Assembly: GCA_016801845.1 (NCBI GenBank)
Contig: CM028931.1
Span: forward strand, 12,502,587 to 12,566,586
Origin: Polydactylus sextarius
Taxonomy: Eukaryota; Chordata; Actinopteri; Polynemidae
DNA length: 64,000 nt
Direction: 5' to 3'
In this document: positions 1 to 12,866 of the stretch, piece by piece
How the letters are laid out: every line of letters starts with the position of its first letter
How positions within the stretch are numbered: the stretch's first letter is position 1
Program-made: the position numbers and the translations under genes
Notes under the pieces: model-generated
Database searches by the model: none
What the model saw: the letters and a program-made list of their open reading frames with translations, nothing else
Told to the model about the DNA's origin: nothing

Positions 1-346
1 GTCCTCAGAGACCACATCTTCATCTTGGACAGTTTGTCTCCGTCAAGAAGCAGCGACCTCGTTTCAGAAACCAGGTCGATCTATTTTGGATGCAGGCGAG
101 TAGGGACGCGTTTAACGAGGACGCCAGGAAATCCACCTTAGAAAGAAATCCACCTTAGAAAGAAATGGAGATGGCAGGGGTCAAAGGTCAGCTGGTCTCC
201 TCTAAACTGTGACCTCTGACCAGAGACCTGGACTGTCTCTAGATCAGTTGATGGATCCTGACGTCACCAACGTGTCTCTGCTGAACAGGAACTGATCAGA
301 CTGGGACACTGGGTCCTGTAGTCTCAGTCCTGCAGGGTCTCAGTCC
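1..346. other. Left flank, no gene recognised
   Basis: Unique-looking sequence before the first minisatellite. A short stretch at 1-50 could be read on the minus strand, but no splice sites or protein family support it. In human the next gene beyond DACT1 is DAAM1; I cannot see any part of it here. Confidence 0.4.
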
Positions 347-362
347 TTGGTCTCTCGGTCTC

Positions 363-2450
363 AGTGGACGTCTCGGTCTCGGTCTTGTGGACGTCTCGGT
401 CTTGTGGACGTCTCGGTCTCGGTCTTGGTGGACGTCTCGGTCTCGGTGGACGTCTCGGTCTTGTGGATGTCTCGGTCTCGGTGGACGTCTCGGTCTCGGT
501 CTTGGTGGACGTCTCGGTCTCGGTGGACGTCTCGGTCTTGTGGATGTCTCGGTCTCGGTGGACGTCTCAGTCTCGGTCTTGTGGACGTCTCGGTCTCGGT
601 GGACGTCTCGGTCTCGGTCTTGTGGACGTCTCGGTCTCGGTCTCGGTGGACGTCTCGGTCTCGGTCTTGTGGATGTCTCGGTCTTGTGGACGTCTCGGTC
701 TCGGTGGACGTCTCGGTCTCGGTCTTGTGGATGTCTCGGTCTTGTGGACGTCTCGGTCTTGTGGACGTCTCAGTCTCGGTCTCGGTCTCGGTGGACGTCT
801 CGGTCTCGGTCTCGGTGGACGTCTCGGTCTCGGTCTTGTGGATGTCTCGGTCTCGGTGGACGTCTCGGTCTCGGTCTTGTGGACGTCTCGGTCTCGGTCT
901 TGTGGACGTCTCAGTCTCGGTCTCAGTGGACGTCTTGGTCTCGGTCTTGTGGATGTCTCGGTCTCGGTGGACGTCTCGGTCTCGGTCTTGTGGACGTCTC
1001 GGTCTCGGTCTTGTGGACGTCTCGGTCTCGGTCTCGGTGGACGTCTCGGTCTCGGTCTTGTGGACGTCTCGGTCTCGGTCTCGGTGGACGTCTCAGTCTC
1101 GGTCTTGTGGATGTCTCGGTCTCGGTGGACGTCTCGGTCTTGGTCTTGTGGACGTCTCGGTCTCGGTCTCGGTGGACGTCTCAGTCTCGGTCTTGTGGAC
1201 GTCTCGGTCTCGGTCTTGTGGACGTCTCGGTCTCGGTCTCGGTGGACGTCTCGGTCTCGGTCTTGTGGACGTCTCGGTCTCGGTCTCGGTGGACGTCTCA
1301 GTCTCGGTCTTGTGGACGCGTCTCGGTCTCGGTGGACGTCTCGGTCTCGGTCTTGTGGACGTCTCGGTCTCGGGTCTCGGTGGGCGTCTCTCGGTCTTGT
1401 GGACGTCTCGGTCTCGGTCTTGTGGACGTCTCGGTCTCGGTCTCGGTGGACGTCTCGGTCTCGGTCTTGTGGACGTCTCGGTCTCGGTCTCGGTGGACGT
1501 CTCAGTCTCGGTCTTGTGGATGTCTCGGTCTCGGTCGGTGGGCGTCTCGGTCTCGGTCTTGTGGACGTCTCAGTCTCGGTCTTGTGGACGTCTCGGTCTC
1601 GGTCTCGGTGGACGTCTCGTTCTCGGTCTTGTGGACGTCTCGGTCTCGGTCTCGGTGGACGTCTCGGTCTTGTGGACGTCTCGGTCTCGGTCTCGGTGGA
1701 CGTCTCGGTCTCGGTCTTGTGGACGTCTCGGTCTCGGTCTTGTGGACGTCTCGGTCTCGGTCTTGTGGACGTCTCAGTCTCGGTCTTGTGGATGTCTCGG
1801 TCTCGGTCTCGGTGGGCGTCTCGGTCTCGGTCTCGTGGGCGTCTCGGTCTCGGTCTTGTGGACGTCTCGGGTCTCGGTGGTGGGCGTCTCGGTCTCTCGG
1901 TCTTGTGGACGCGTCTCGGTCTCGGTCTCGGTGGACGTCTCGGTCTCGGTCTCGGTGGACGTCTCGGTCTCGGTCTCGGTGGACGTCTCGGTCTCGGTCT
2001 CGGTGGACGTCTCGGTCTCGGTCTTGTGGACGTCTCGGTCTCGGTCTCGGTGGACGTCTCGGTCTCGGTCTTGTGGACGCCTGTCTCGGTCTTGTGGACG
2101 TCTCGGTCTCGGTGGACGTCTCGGTCTCGGTCTTGTGGACGTCTCAGTCTCGGTCTCGGTGGACGTCTCGGTCTCGGTGGACGTCTCGGTCTCGGTCTTG
2201 TGGACGTCTCGGTCTCGGTCTCGGTGGACGTCTCGGTCTCGGTCTTGTGGATGTCTCGGTCTTGTGGACGTCTCGGTCTCGGTCTCGGTGGACGTCTCGG
2301 TCTCGGTCTTGTGGATGTCTCGGTCTTGTGGACGTCTCGGTCTTGTGGACGTCTCAGTCTCGGTCTCGGTCTCGGTGGACGTCTCGGTCTCGGTCTTGTG
2401 GACGTCTCGGTCTCGGTCTTGTGGACGTCTCGGTCTCGGTGGACGTCTCT
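363..2450. repeat. 2.1-kb CpG-rich minisatellite (ggtctc / ggacgtctc modules)
   Basis: The array is built from a ggtctc hexamer alternating with ggtggacgtctc and ggtcttgtggacgtctc modules in irregular order. None of the modules contains a stop codon on the plus strand, so all three plus frames stay open for about 700 codons. The predicted proteins (SVDVSVS, RSRWTS and LGLGGR types) are repeat artefacts. Each module carries the palindrome GACGTC and a CpG, so the array is dense in potential methylation sites. Confidence 0.97.
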
Positions 2451-2543
2451 TTCATCGACTGGTTCAGTTCAGGTTCTTCATATTCAACACAAACTGTAGA
2501 GTCGATGGTTTTATAAACAAATATTAACTCGAATTAGTCTGAG

Positions 2544-2881
2544 ACACACACACAGACACACACACACACACACACATGTATTTATATAACATCTATTTAT
2601 AGACAACAGTTGCTGTGTTTGTACCTGTTTGTGTTCATACGACCAATCACAGGAGAGCGGGGGGTCGGGGGTCGGGGGGGTCGACCTCTGGGGTGTCTGA
2701 GTCACAGGAGATGAAGATGAAGATGAAGATGAAGATGAAGATGAAGAGAACAACACCACCACAGACAGTTAAATATAAACCACCACAGAGGAACAGACGA
2801 GCACGTTCAGTCCCGACGGAGACGGTTCATATTCACACAAACACATTTTACTGTCGTCATGGAGACGGAGGAGGAAACGGC

Positions 2882-2935
<54 letters not shown>

Positions 2936-3249
2936 TTCTACTTTGCCTGTGATTCAAATTATGTGTAAAAATATCAACTGATTTGACTGAAAAACAAACA
3001 CAAGAATAAACACAAGTCCTGGTCCTAGTCCTGATCCTGGTCCTGGTCCTGATCCTGGTCCTGATCCTGGCCCTGGCCCTGATCCTGGTCCTGGTCCTAG
3101 TCCTGATCCTAGTCCTGATCCTGGTCCTGATCCTGGCCATGATTTTGGTCCTGGTTTCATACACTGCCTGCATCTCAGAGGAGATGTTGGATGTGGACCT
3201 GGTCTGTGGTCTGAGACCTGAATCATTCCCATGGAGACTCTGCTGTAAA

Positions 3250-3296
<47 letters not shown>

Positions 3297-3533
3297 GTCG
3301 TGGACGTCAGAGACAGAAGAACAACATTCATAACACACTAACAAGGTCAAAGGTTCTTCTTTACAGAGGTTAACCCTCACCAGAACCAGGACCAGAACTA
3401 GAACCAGAACCAGAACTAGAACCAGAACCAGGACCAGAACTAGAACCAGAACCAGAGACAGAGCAGCAGGAAGTCTGTTTATCTGAAGGTGTTTGAGAGC
3501 AAATGGCTGCAGCTGCAGCATGTGTGTGTTTCA

Positions 3534-3569
<36 letters not shown>

Positions 3570-4264
3570 AAGGACACTCTCAAGGATTTTCAGTGTAACA
3601 CTACAGTGATTTATACCTCAGTTCCTCTGAGCTGCCTGATCCTGTGTGTGTTTCAGTGTGTGTGTTTTAGTGTGTGTGTGTGTGTGTGTGTGTGTTTTAG
3701 TTTTAGTTTGTGTGTGTGTGTGTGTGTTTTAGTTTTGTGTGTGTGTGTGTGTGTTTTAGTTTGTGTGTGTGTGTGTGTCCTGCAGCGTCAGTCTGTCGTC
3801 CTCCTGCAGCCAAACCTGCTCAGATGGAAAAACTGAAAAAAGGAAAATTGATGCTTCAGAGCTGCTGCGTTCAGGTTCCTCAGGAAAACAGAGCTAAGAA
3901 ACCAGGACTAGGACCAGGGCCAGGACCAGGACCAGGACCAGGACCAGGACCAGGACCAGGATCAGGACCAGACAAATATTTACCACATTGTCTCGAATTG
4001 TTTGTAATTGTTATTTACTATTTATTATTATTTGTGTCTGCTGTGTACCCACAATGCTTTGCACACATACATGGTTGTTATAGTTGTGTAGAACAGATGT
4101 GAGTCGGTTTGTTGTGTAGTTGTTGTGTAGTTGTTGTGTAGTTGTTGTGTGTCAGTGTGTTGAGTCGACATCAGACGACTCAGATCAGAGAAACTGATTA
4201 AATTCTTCAACTTTCACTTCAGTCGCTGCTGCTACGTTACATAACAGGTTTCATATGACAGGAG

Positions 4265-4306
<42 letters not shown>
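2544..4306. repeat. Cluster of microsatellites and short tandem repeats
   Basis: The cluster contains (CA)n at 2544-2577, a (GATGAA)n tract near 2709-2746, (GT)n at 2885-2931, a tcctgg/tcctga hexamer array at about 3013-3140, (CA)n at 3252-3294, an accaga/actaga array at about 3373-3455, GT-rich blocks at 3520-3779, an (accagg)n tract at about 3905-3965 and (GT)n at 4267-4306. Translations across them are simple repeats. No gene signal is present. Confidence 0.93.
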
Positions 4307-4308
<2 letters not shown>

Positions 4309-6886
4309 CTCTCTCTGAACCATCTCAACATCAACATGATGATTTGTGGTCAAACTAATTACAGCAACAACATTTCTCTGAAAAACAAAGTCGACCATAA
4401 AACATGTTAAAAAGCCTCCGTGTCCGCTGCAGTGAGACACAGGAGATGAAACTGTTACACTGAGACACAGTTGGACATATTGGAGCATAAAGAGACGACA
4501 TGAGAGGACACAACAACAGCAACACAATGAAATAAAACAAGAGACAACGAGACACGAGGAGACACCAGCTGATGCAGAAAGAAACAGGTTGACGTAGTTG
4601 TCCTACGTCGTTGGAGCAGTTTCCTCTTCAGGACGGTGGTGACCTAACGTCTCTGTGGTGAAGACGTTTCTCTCTGGACAAACACACCACGGTTTGTGTG
4701 GACGAGCGACAGGAATGTGCAGATAAACACGTTTCGCTCAGAGTCACTCACACACCGAGTGTCTCGTGATCAGCAGTGGACACGCCCTGAGACCCAGACC
4801 GTCAGGATCCAGGACTCAGGATTCAGGATTTGAAGTCAGAGGAGACACATCGACTCAGAACAAATAAGAGTGAGACGTTAAAGTTCATATTTAATGAAGC
4901 GTAAAAAGGTGAAGCACCAGTGACGTTATACACACATACAGGTTCAGTAACAGTCACTTACAGTTGCATATGATCATTTACAGAGTAAACTCACAGACCC
5001 AGTCACATGTTAGCTTAGCTTAGCTTAGCTTAGCATGAAGCCCCAACAAACAACCTGTGAGTCACATCAACACTGGGTTAAACCTGACAGTCACCATCAA
5101 CAGTGAGCTAATGCTAACGCTGTCAGATTAGCCTTTGGTATGAAAACATTAGTTAGAGACGTGTCAGTGTGATGTGGTTCAACATCTGTTCACTGGACAA
5201 AGCAACGCCACTTCAGACGTGACTACATGTTTGTAGGTATCTGAGTTGTGGTCGCTAGCGCTGCTGCTAGCGCTGCTGCTAACGCTGCTGCTAACGCTGC
5301 TGCTAACGCTGCTGCTAACAAGATGCTTCCACTCGTGTCCAGACGACGTCAGGAATAACATCTACACCAACTCCACTCGTCTCAATCGACGCAGCCACAG
5401 AAGTGAAACTAGAGACCGAACTGGATCAGTTTCAGATCTGGAGCCACGTTGAAGCTGTGACGTTGATATTAACACGTTTTATCTCCAAGGCACCAAACGG
5501 TCTGAGCTTAGTGACAATAAACTAGAAAAACCACGTTGGTCCAGATTTTACTGTAAAAGCTGTTTAAATATGTTGATGTGGAGGATTGAAGAAGATGCAT
5601 CAGTTGTAGAAAAGTCGTATAAACTGCAGCTCAGTGTTAATGATGAACTGTCAGTCAGTTGGTACCGAGGGCGGTGTCCAATGGGAACCAAGCAAATATA
5701 TTAGGCTTTAAATAGCTTTCATCAACAAAATATAACAACAACTTAACTGGGATCAACTCAGAAACAGAGAAGCATTTACAGACGTTTGGCGTGTTGTGTC
5801 GCTGCGACAGCAAAGAGCAGAGGTCACATGACCCGGTGATAATAAATATAAAACAATGAGCAGGGTCACATGACCCGTCAGATTACTGCAGAGATCCCAC
5901 ATCAACCCCCAACACAACGACTCAACATCTGGAGAACCTGCTGGAGACCAGAGGAACCGCTTCAACAACCATCTAGAGAATCGGTCCAACGGAGACTTTC
6001 AGGCCTCAGTCCTGTCAAACACCGTCGGTCTGAGGCACTTGTTGGACCAGGAGGATTAAATCCAAACAAACTAAACCTTCACAAACAGTAGTTTCTAAAA
6101 AAAAACAAAGCATCTGATGCTGTTTGGATGTTTGTTGTTGAAGAACAACGTGACATTCAATCTTTAAGAGGAAACGTCTCAATGTGTTTCACATCAGGGA
6201 CCAGGTTCAGAAACTGGAAATGTGATGGGTTAGGGGTCAGAACCAGGACTGGCTCAGACCAGAACCAGATCTGTTCCCTTTTTAAAACGAGACATCAATG
6301 AAACCTGGACATTCCTGCCCCTGAAGTTTAGATCACATGGATCCTGGTGGATCCTGGTTGATCCTGGTTGATCCTGGTTGATCCTGGTGGATCCTGGTGG
6401 ATCCTGGTTGATCCTGGTTGATCCTGGTTGATCCTGGTTGATCCTGGTGGATCCTGGTGGATCCTGGTTGATCCTGGTTGATCCTGGTTGATCCTGGTGG
6501 ATCCTGGTGGATCCTGGTGGATCCTGGTGGATCCTGGTGGATCCTGGTGGATCCTGGTTGAACCTGGTGGATCCTGGTGAACACACAGTCAACTAAGAAA
6601 TAATCCATTCCAGTCTGGGAACATGTCACACATGCCTTTACAAAGATGGACGACTGATTAGTGTCTGTGTCTGAGGAGGGGGCGGGGCTTAGTAAAAAGG
6701 TCCCTGTAGTTTTAGTGCCTCGTGAGCGCCCCCTGCTGCACCGTCTCCTTCTACATTCCTTGTCATTCAGCAGTGGGTTTGGTTAGAAGTGCGTGGGTAA
6801 GCAGATATGGCTCTGGTCCAGTTTGGCGTGGCAGCAGCAGCAGGGGGTGGCGGCGGCGGCGGCGGAGGGGGTGGAGTCTCTGGCGG
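4307..6886. other. Gene-free stretch downstream of dact1; probable 3' UTR near its right end
   Basis: No coding exon is supported here. The part just below 6887 must contain the dact1 3' UTR, which is transcribed leftward. I could not fix its end, because no AATAAA on the minus strand lies close to the stop. Small repeats are present: agctt units near 5011-5034 and gctgctaac units at 5256-5320. Confidence 0.5.
6340..6580. repeat. 10-bp minisatellite (atcctggttg / atcctggtgg)
   Basis: About 23 near-perfect decamers differ only at the T/G ninth base. Many units create GGATCC. The minus strand reads as repeated DPPGSTRINQ-type peptides, which I regard as artefact. The array lies about 300 bp beyond the dact1 stop codon, so it is probably transcribed as dact1 3' UTR. 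Confidence 0.95.
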
Positions 6887-9800
6887 TCACACTGTAGTCA
6901 TGAGTTTGAGCGACCCTGACCTGAACCGCAGAATCTTCTTCTTCAGGTGGTGCGACGCTTTAATCTTGACGAAGGCCTTGGCCTGAGCTGGAGTCATCTC
7001 GTGCGCCGCCGTCCTGGCTCCTGAGGCGCCTAACTGGCTCCACCCCCGGCCCGCTCCGGCCCCGCCCCCTCCGCTCTCCTCGGTGTCGCTGGTGGCGGTG
7101 CTCTCCTCCACGTACTCGTCCTCGCTGGACTCGCTGTCTCCGAAGCGGTTGGCGGTGTAGTTGGAGCGCTCGTCCTCGCTGGTGTCCATGATGGTGGAGT
7201 GGAAGAGCGACGCGCACTCGGCTGAATACTCCGAGTCGCTTCCTGCGACGTAAGCGTACGGACTGCTCATCTGGCCGGTGGTGGCGGTGGTGTAGACGCC
7301 AGCTGCTGATTGGCTGAGGAGCTCTTTCCTCTGGCGCCGCTGAGCGCGCCTCAACGCCTCGTCGTACGGCGCCTCCATGATCGCACGTAACCGCCGGTAA
7401 TCGTTTCGTTTGTGTTTTGGTTTGGCGACGACCACGACCTGGTCACGCCCGTGATGATGATGATGGTGGTGGTCGCCGCTGTAATGGTGGTGGTTTCCAT
7501 GGTGATGGTGCCTGGATACACCCGAGCGCACGCTGCCGAGCGTGGACGTGGCAGCGTGTTTGTCCAGTACTCGTCCCTCTGGGATGGACGCGGGGAGGCG
7601 TCTGACTCTAGACGCTGTCGCAGGAACGCCGCCAGACGCTCGTCTGGAGATTCTAATGTGGGTGGAGCCTCCGTCCTCCAGGGGGCGGGGCTTTTTAGAG
7701 CTCAGCCTGTGGAGGGGTTTCTCCCCCTTCCTCTCGGTGGACTCGTTGTGGTCGGAGCTCTTCACCCTGGCCGTCTTGACGTTCTTGCCTCCTTTTCGTG
7801 CTCTGACGTTCTGCCGCTGGGCAGGGACGTGTTTGGCGTCGACCATGTGACTCTCTCCATCTGCTGCGTCCTGATTGGTGCTCCGCTCCGCCTGGCTGCT
7901 CTTGACGGCGGCTGGTTGTGTTTTGACGGTCGGAGGCGACCGTAGGAGCAGGTGGTGGTCGGGCGGGGGGCATGGCGGCTTGGTGTCTTTGGGGGCGGAG
8001 TCTTTAGGCAGGGTGGCGCCGGACGCCGTCGGAGGAGGAGGAAGGACTCTGCTCTTGTTTCTCAGGAGGCTGTTGGACGTGTTGAGTTTTTGTGTCGGGT
8101 CATTCTGGGTCTCCTGCTCCTCCACAGACCACTGCCTCAGAGGAGGAGAAGTGGCAGCACCTCCTCCTGCTGCTGCAGACGCCCTCAGAGTCCCTAAACC
8201 AGGACCGGGACCGGACCCCGACCTCACACAGAGACTGGCCTGCCTCAGGATGCTCTTAGACGGGTCAGTGCTGATGCTGGTCCTGGGTCTGCTGGTCCTG
8301 ATGGGCAGAGCTCTGCGCTGCAGCAGACTGTAGATGTAGCTGTCCAGACGCTTATGAGAAGCCTGGGATGAAGAAGAGGAGGAGGGGGTCGGCCAGGAGG
8401 AGCTCTGAGGCACCGGAGGAGCAGGAGGAGCAGGAGGAGCAGGAGGAGCAGGTTCAGCCTTCACAGCGTCGACAGCAGCCTCAGCTCTCAAGAACCCGTC
8501 GTCTCGGCCGTGACCCAACATGTGGAGGAAGGTGGGGCTCTGGACCGCCACGGCGTGCAGCGGGCTGGGGTAGCGGTACACGTCGCTGCCGTTTCGAGCC
8601 ACCAGGTCGCAGTGGTATTTGGACTGGGACTCGCAGGACGGCGTTAAAGAGACGGGGTCCAGGGTCGGGGGCGGGTGAGGAGCCGACAGCGAACGGCGGA
8701 CGGTTCCAGACGATAACTCATCACAGAGTCCAGAGACCAGACCGTCACACTCCAGACAGCTCGCCAGCTCATCTGAGGGGAGAAGGATTCACATTAGTCA
8801 GCAGATCCAGACTCGCCTGCTGGTTCAGGACTCAGTAAACCACACAGTTAAACATCTCACAGCTTCAAACATAAACGGTCTGCACAGACCAAGCTCATGT
8901 CAGTGTTTCTGTAAAGTCAACAGCTGACAGGAAGTCCACTTGGACTGAGCAGTTTCCAAGTACTGCAGCTCTGATGAAACGGTCTGTTGAATGTGGTAAT
9001 GACCCTGTTTGGTTCGGCTCTGGACGGAGAGAACAAGCATTAGTAAGTGGAAAATTCTTGTGTGTGGAGACAGAGCGCTGAGAAATGTTAACTCTTCACA
9101 TTCACCACAGTCCCTGAGTCTGACACGGAAACTGAAGACGAACCATCGACTGATATTTACTCACAGTTCACAGACAAACACACCGTTGCCATGGTACCAA
9201 GGTACTGATACTGATACTGCACTACAACAGACTTCTGCCATTAACACATACTTCAACTTCTCTGAACCTCTACTCTAGTGTCTGTTCTGGATAAACTTCC
9301 AGATCTGACGACAATGAAGACGATGTTGTTACTTATAAACCTGGACCTCAGTGATGATGATCAGCTGATAACAGCTCCGTGTTTCGTTCTTATTTTCCTG
9401 CTGTGACACGTCGACGTGCTGCTGTCAGGAGCTTCAGTCACCTGGTTTCACTTATTTACATGATCCAGCGCTGCAGGCGACTGTTTACTGAGACGACTGA
9501 GACGCAGAAGAACAACACGTTTACACTTTATCTCCAACGCAGGTTAAGTCCTGTTTTTAAAGTAAACTGACATATATCTCACGCGTCTGTTTCACCAGTC
9601 AACAGAACCTCGACCTTTGACCTTTAGTCACCAGAGTCATTCACCAACTGAAACACGACGAAGTAGAAAAGAAAAAAAAAACGTTTACTGACGCTGGAGC
9701 TGCAACATACCTGAGGTGTCAAGGTTGGTTAGACATTAGGGTGAGCTACTGTTAGCTACGGTAGCTAGGTTAGCTACGGTAGCTAGGTTAGCTACAGTAG

Positions 9801-12672
9801 CTAGGTTAGCTACGGTAGCTAGGTTAGCTACAGTAGCTAGGTTAGCTACTGTAGCTAGGTTAGCTACGGTAGCTAGGTTAGCTACGGTAGCTAGGTTAGC
9901 TACCGTAGCTAGGTTAGCTACCGTAGCTAGGTTAGCTACGGTAGCTAGGTTAGCTACGGTAGCTAGGTTAGCTACGGTAGCTAGGTTAGCTACCGTAGCT
10001 AGGTTAGCTAACATAGCTAGGTTAGCTACCGTAGCTAGGTTAGCTAACATAGCTAGGTTAGCTAACATAGCTAGGTTAGCTACGGTAGCTAGGTTAGCTA
10101 CTGTAGATGATGTTAGCTACCGTAACGTATGACGTTTGTGACGTCGGGGCCGGGGCCCTGCCACCAGGGGGCGCTGCAGCTGTCGACGTGTCAGTTTATA
10201 TAACGCTGAAAACAAACAGTCGAGTTTCAGCAAACTGAGTGAAACTAAATCCAGTTTCTAGCAGAGTTCTCGCCTGTGCTGACAGACAAGACGTGTCCTC
10301 CGGCGTCTCAACTCTGATCCAGGAAGTCCCAGCTTTTATTTTGAAGCACTAACTCAGGAGGAGGAGGACCGTACCTGTGGACAGGAGGCGTCCGTCAGCG
10401 TCCACCGTGGAGCAGAAACACTCACTGAAGACGGAGTTGGACGAGTTGGACAAAGAACCAGACGCTGCGTCGCTCAACTCGTAGAAACCTGACAGAGACA
10501 GACAGGAAGTGATGTAACCATCGGACAGACAGGAAGTGATGTAACCATCGCCGAAACAAACCTGAGCTGGGACGACTGTCGTTCTCCGCCGGGTCATGTG
10601 ACTCCTCACTGTCCAATCGCAGGTCGCTGATCTGTCGGTCCAGTTCCTGCAGCTGAGTGATGAGACCAGCGTCACGTCTCCTCAGACAGTTCTGATGGAC
10701 ACAGACCAGAGACACAGGGTCACTAGAGACCAACACAGAGACCAGGACAGAGACCAGGACAGAGACCAGAGACAAGGACAGAGACCAGGGACCAGGACAG
10801 AGACCAGAGACCAGGACAGAGACCAGAGACAAGGACAGAGACCAGGGACCAGGACAGAGACCAGGGACCAGGACAGAGACCAGAGACCAGCACAGAGACC
10901 AGAGACCAGGACAGAGACCAGGGACCAGGACAGAGACCAGGGACCAGGACAGAGACCAGAGACCAGGACAGAGACCAGGGACCAGGACAGAGACCAGGGA
11001 CCAGGACAGAGACCAGAGACCAGGACAGAGACCAGGGACCAGGACAGAGACCAGAGACCAGGACAGAGACCAGGGACCAGGACAGAGACCAGAGACCAGG
11101 ACAGAGACCAGGGACCAGCACAGAGACCAGGGACCAGCACAGAGACCAGGCGTCTGACCCATGACCAACACTGTAACAACAGATCTGATCCCGTTTCAGC
11201 TGAGACGTTGCTTTTATTTTGAAAGGTTGACAATGAATTTCCTGAACTATTCCTTTGTTACATGTGTGAGTGTGTGTGAGTGTAGGAAAATACAAACACC
11301 ACACACACTCAGCCCCTCCCCCTCCTGAGATGGAAAACATGTGTGTTATGCAGCAGCTCAGGTCACATGATCAGTTCCTGCTGAGACACTGAGACGTTGG
11401 ACAGACGATGTGAGGACATGAGGACATGAGGACACGTCTCAGTGGGACCAGACACCAGCTGGTCTCAGAGTCCAGACCAAAGATCACAGGTCAAGTTCAC
11501 TATGGAAACAAGTCTAGGCTTTTATTTTGAAAAGAGACACAAAACGTGAGTGTGTGTGTGTGTGAGCAGCTGTTCTCTGGAATGAGCAGCGTGTTCAAAC
11601 ACACACTGACGCTCGTCCAGCTGTTTGTCCTGTCAATCAACCAACAGCGAGGCCCCGCCCACAAACGCCACAGGAAGTGATGTCATAACCCCCCACCCCT
11701 AAAAGTGAATCCAGTGGTCCAGAACCTGACTTGACCTGGACCAGGGCCTGGACCCGGATCTGGTCTAGGACCTGGACCCGGATCAGGACCTGGATCTGGT
11801 CTAGGTCCTGGACCCGGATAAGGACCTGGTCCAGCCCAGTCTCCTGCGTTTCCTGTGCAGACTGAAGCGTCTGAGTCTCAGCTGCTGAAAGACGATCCAC
11901 ACAGTTTCCAGCAGCTCACAGGAATCTGCATTTGTTCCTGCTCAGAGGGAGGGAGGGGGCGGGGGACTAATCTGATCCAGATTCCAGTTTGCAGCTGCAG
12001 GACCGACGGCGTCCAACAACAGACACAAAGATCCTGACTCAGTTTCACACAGTGATCCACATCGATCCACATTATGACCTGACACTGAACCGATCTGATC
12101 ATCAACTTTATCACCGTCGGGTCCCTCAGAGTCCAGGACCATGCAGGTCCTCCAGGACTCTCCAGGACCTCTGGGACTGAAGCCGTGTGATTTCAGACCG
12201 TGTTCAATGTCACGTGATAAAAGTTGCAGCACAGAGACGTCATGTGACTGTCAGCTGATGGTCATGTGACCATGTTGTTACGCCTCCATGGGAAACGCGA
12301 CCATGACTGGGACCTGGACCGGGACCAGCTCAGACTGGTCCACATGGACACAACATGAGCCCAACACACAGAGATCCTTGATCCTGGATCCACAGCTCTG
12401 CTGAGACCTGATCCAGCTCAGATGCTCCAGCTCAGTCCACATTCTGGAGCGGTCCAGACCTGAACCCAGCAGCTCTGATCCAGATCCTGGAGTCCTGGTC
12501 TGACCCTCAGATTCATCGTCACCGTGTGACTCAATCACATGATCTCTGATGACCAATCAGGTTCATTCAGGACCAGCGCTCAGTGTGTGTGTGTGTGTGT
12601 GTGTGTTCAGTCTGAGCTTCAGGCTACGACGGCTCATCACGCCTCTTTAATTGGAAACGGGTGTTTGGATTT

Positions 12673-12727
<55 letters not shown>

Positions 12728-12822
12728 CCCTCTCTGGTTAAATATCTTAAACCTGGAATCATTGAATCTCCCAGCATCCTCTCTGAGCTCTGTGGGGGGG
12801 AAGGAGTTCATCTCAGTCTAAA

Positions 12823-12866
<44 letters not shown>

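Noticed and set aside
347..2527. ORFs of 709-726 codons in all three plus frames
   Set aside because: They are translations of a minisatellite without stop codons, with no start context, no splice signals and no protein family.
7412..8838. Plus-strand ORFs of 81-177 codons opposite dact1 exon 4
   Set aside because: They are antisense shadows of a GC-rich coding exon, with no family resemblance and no splice logic.
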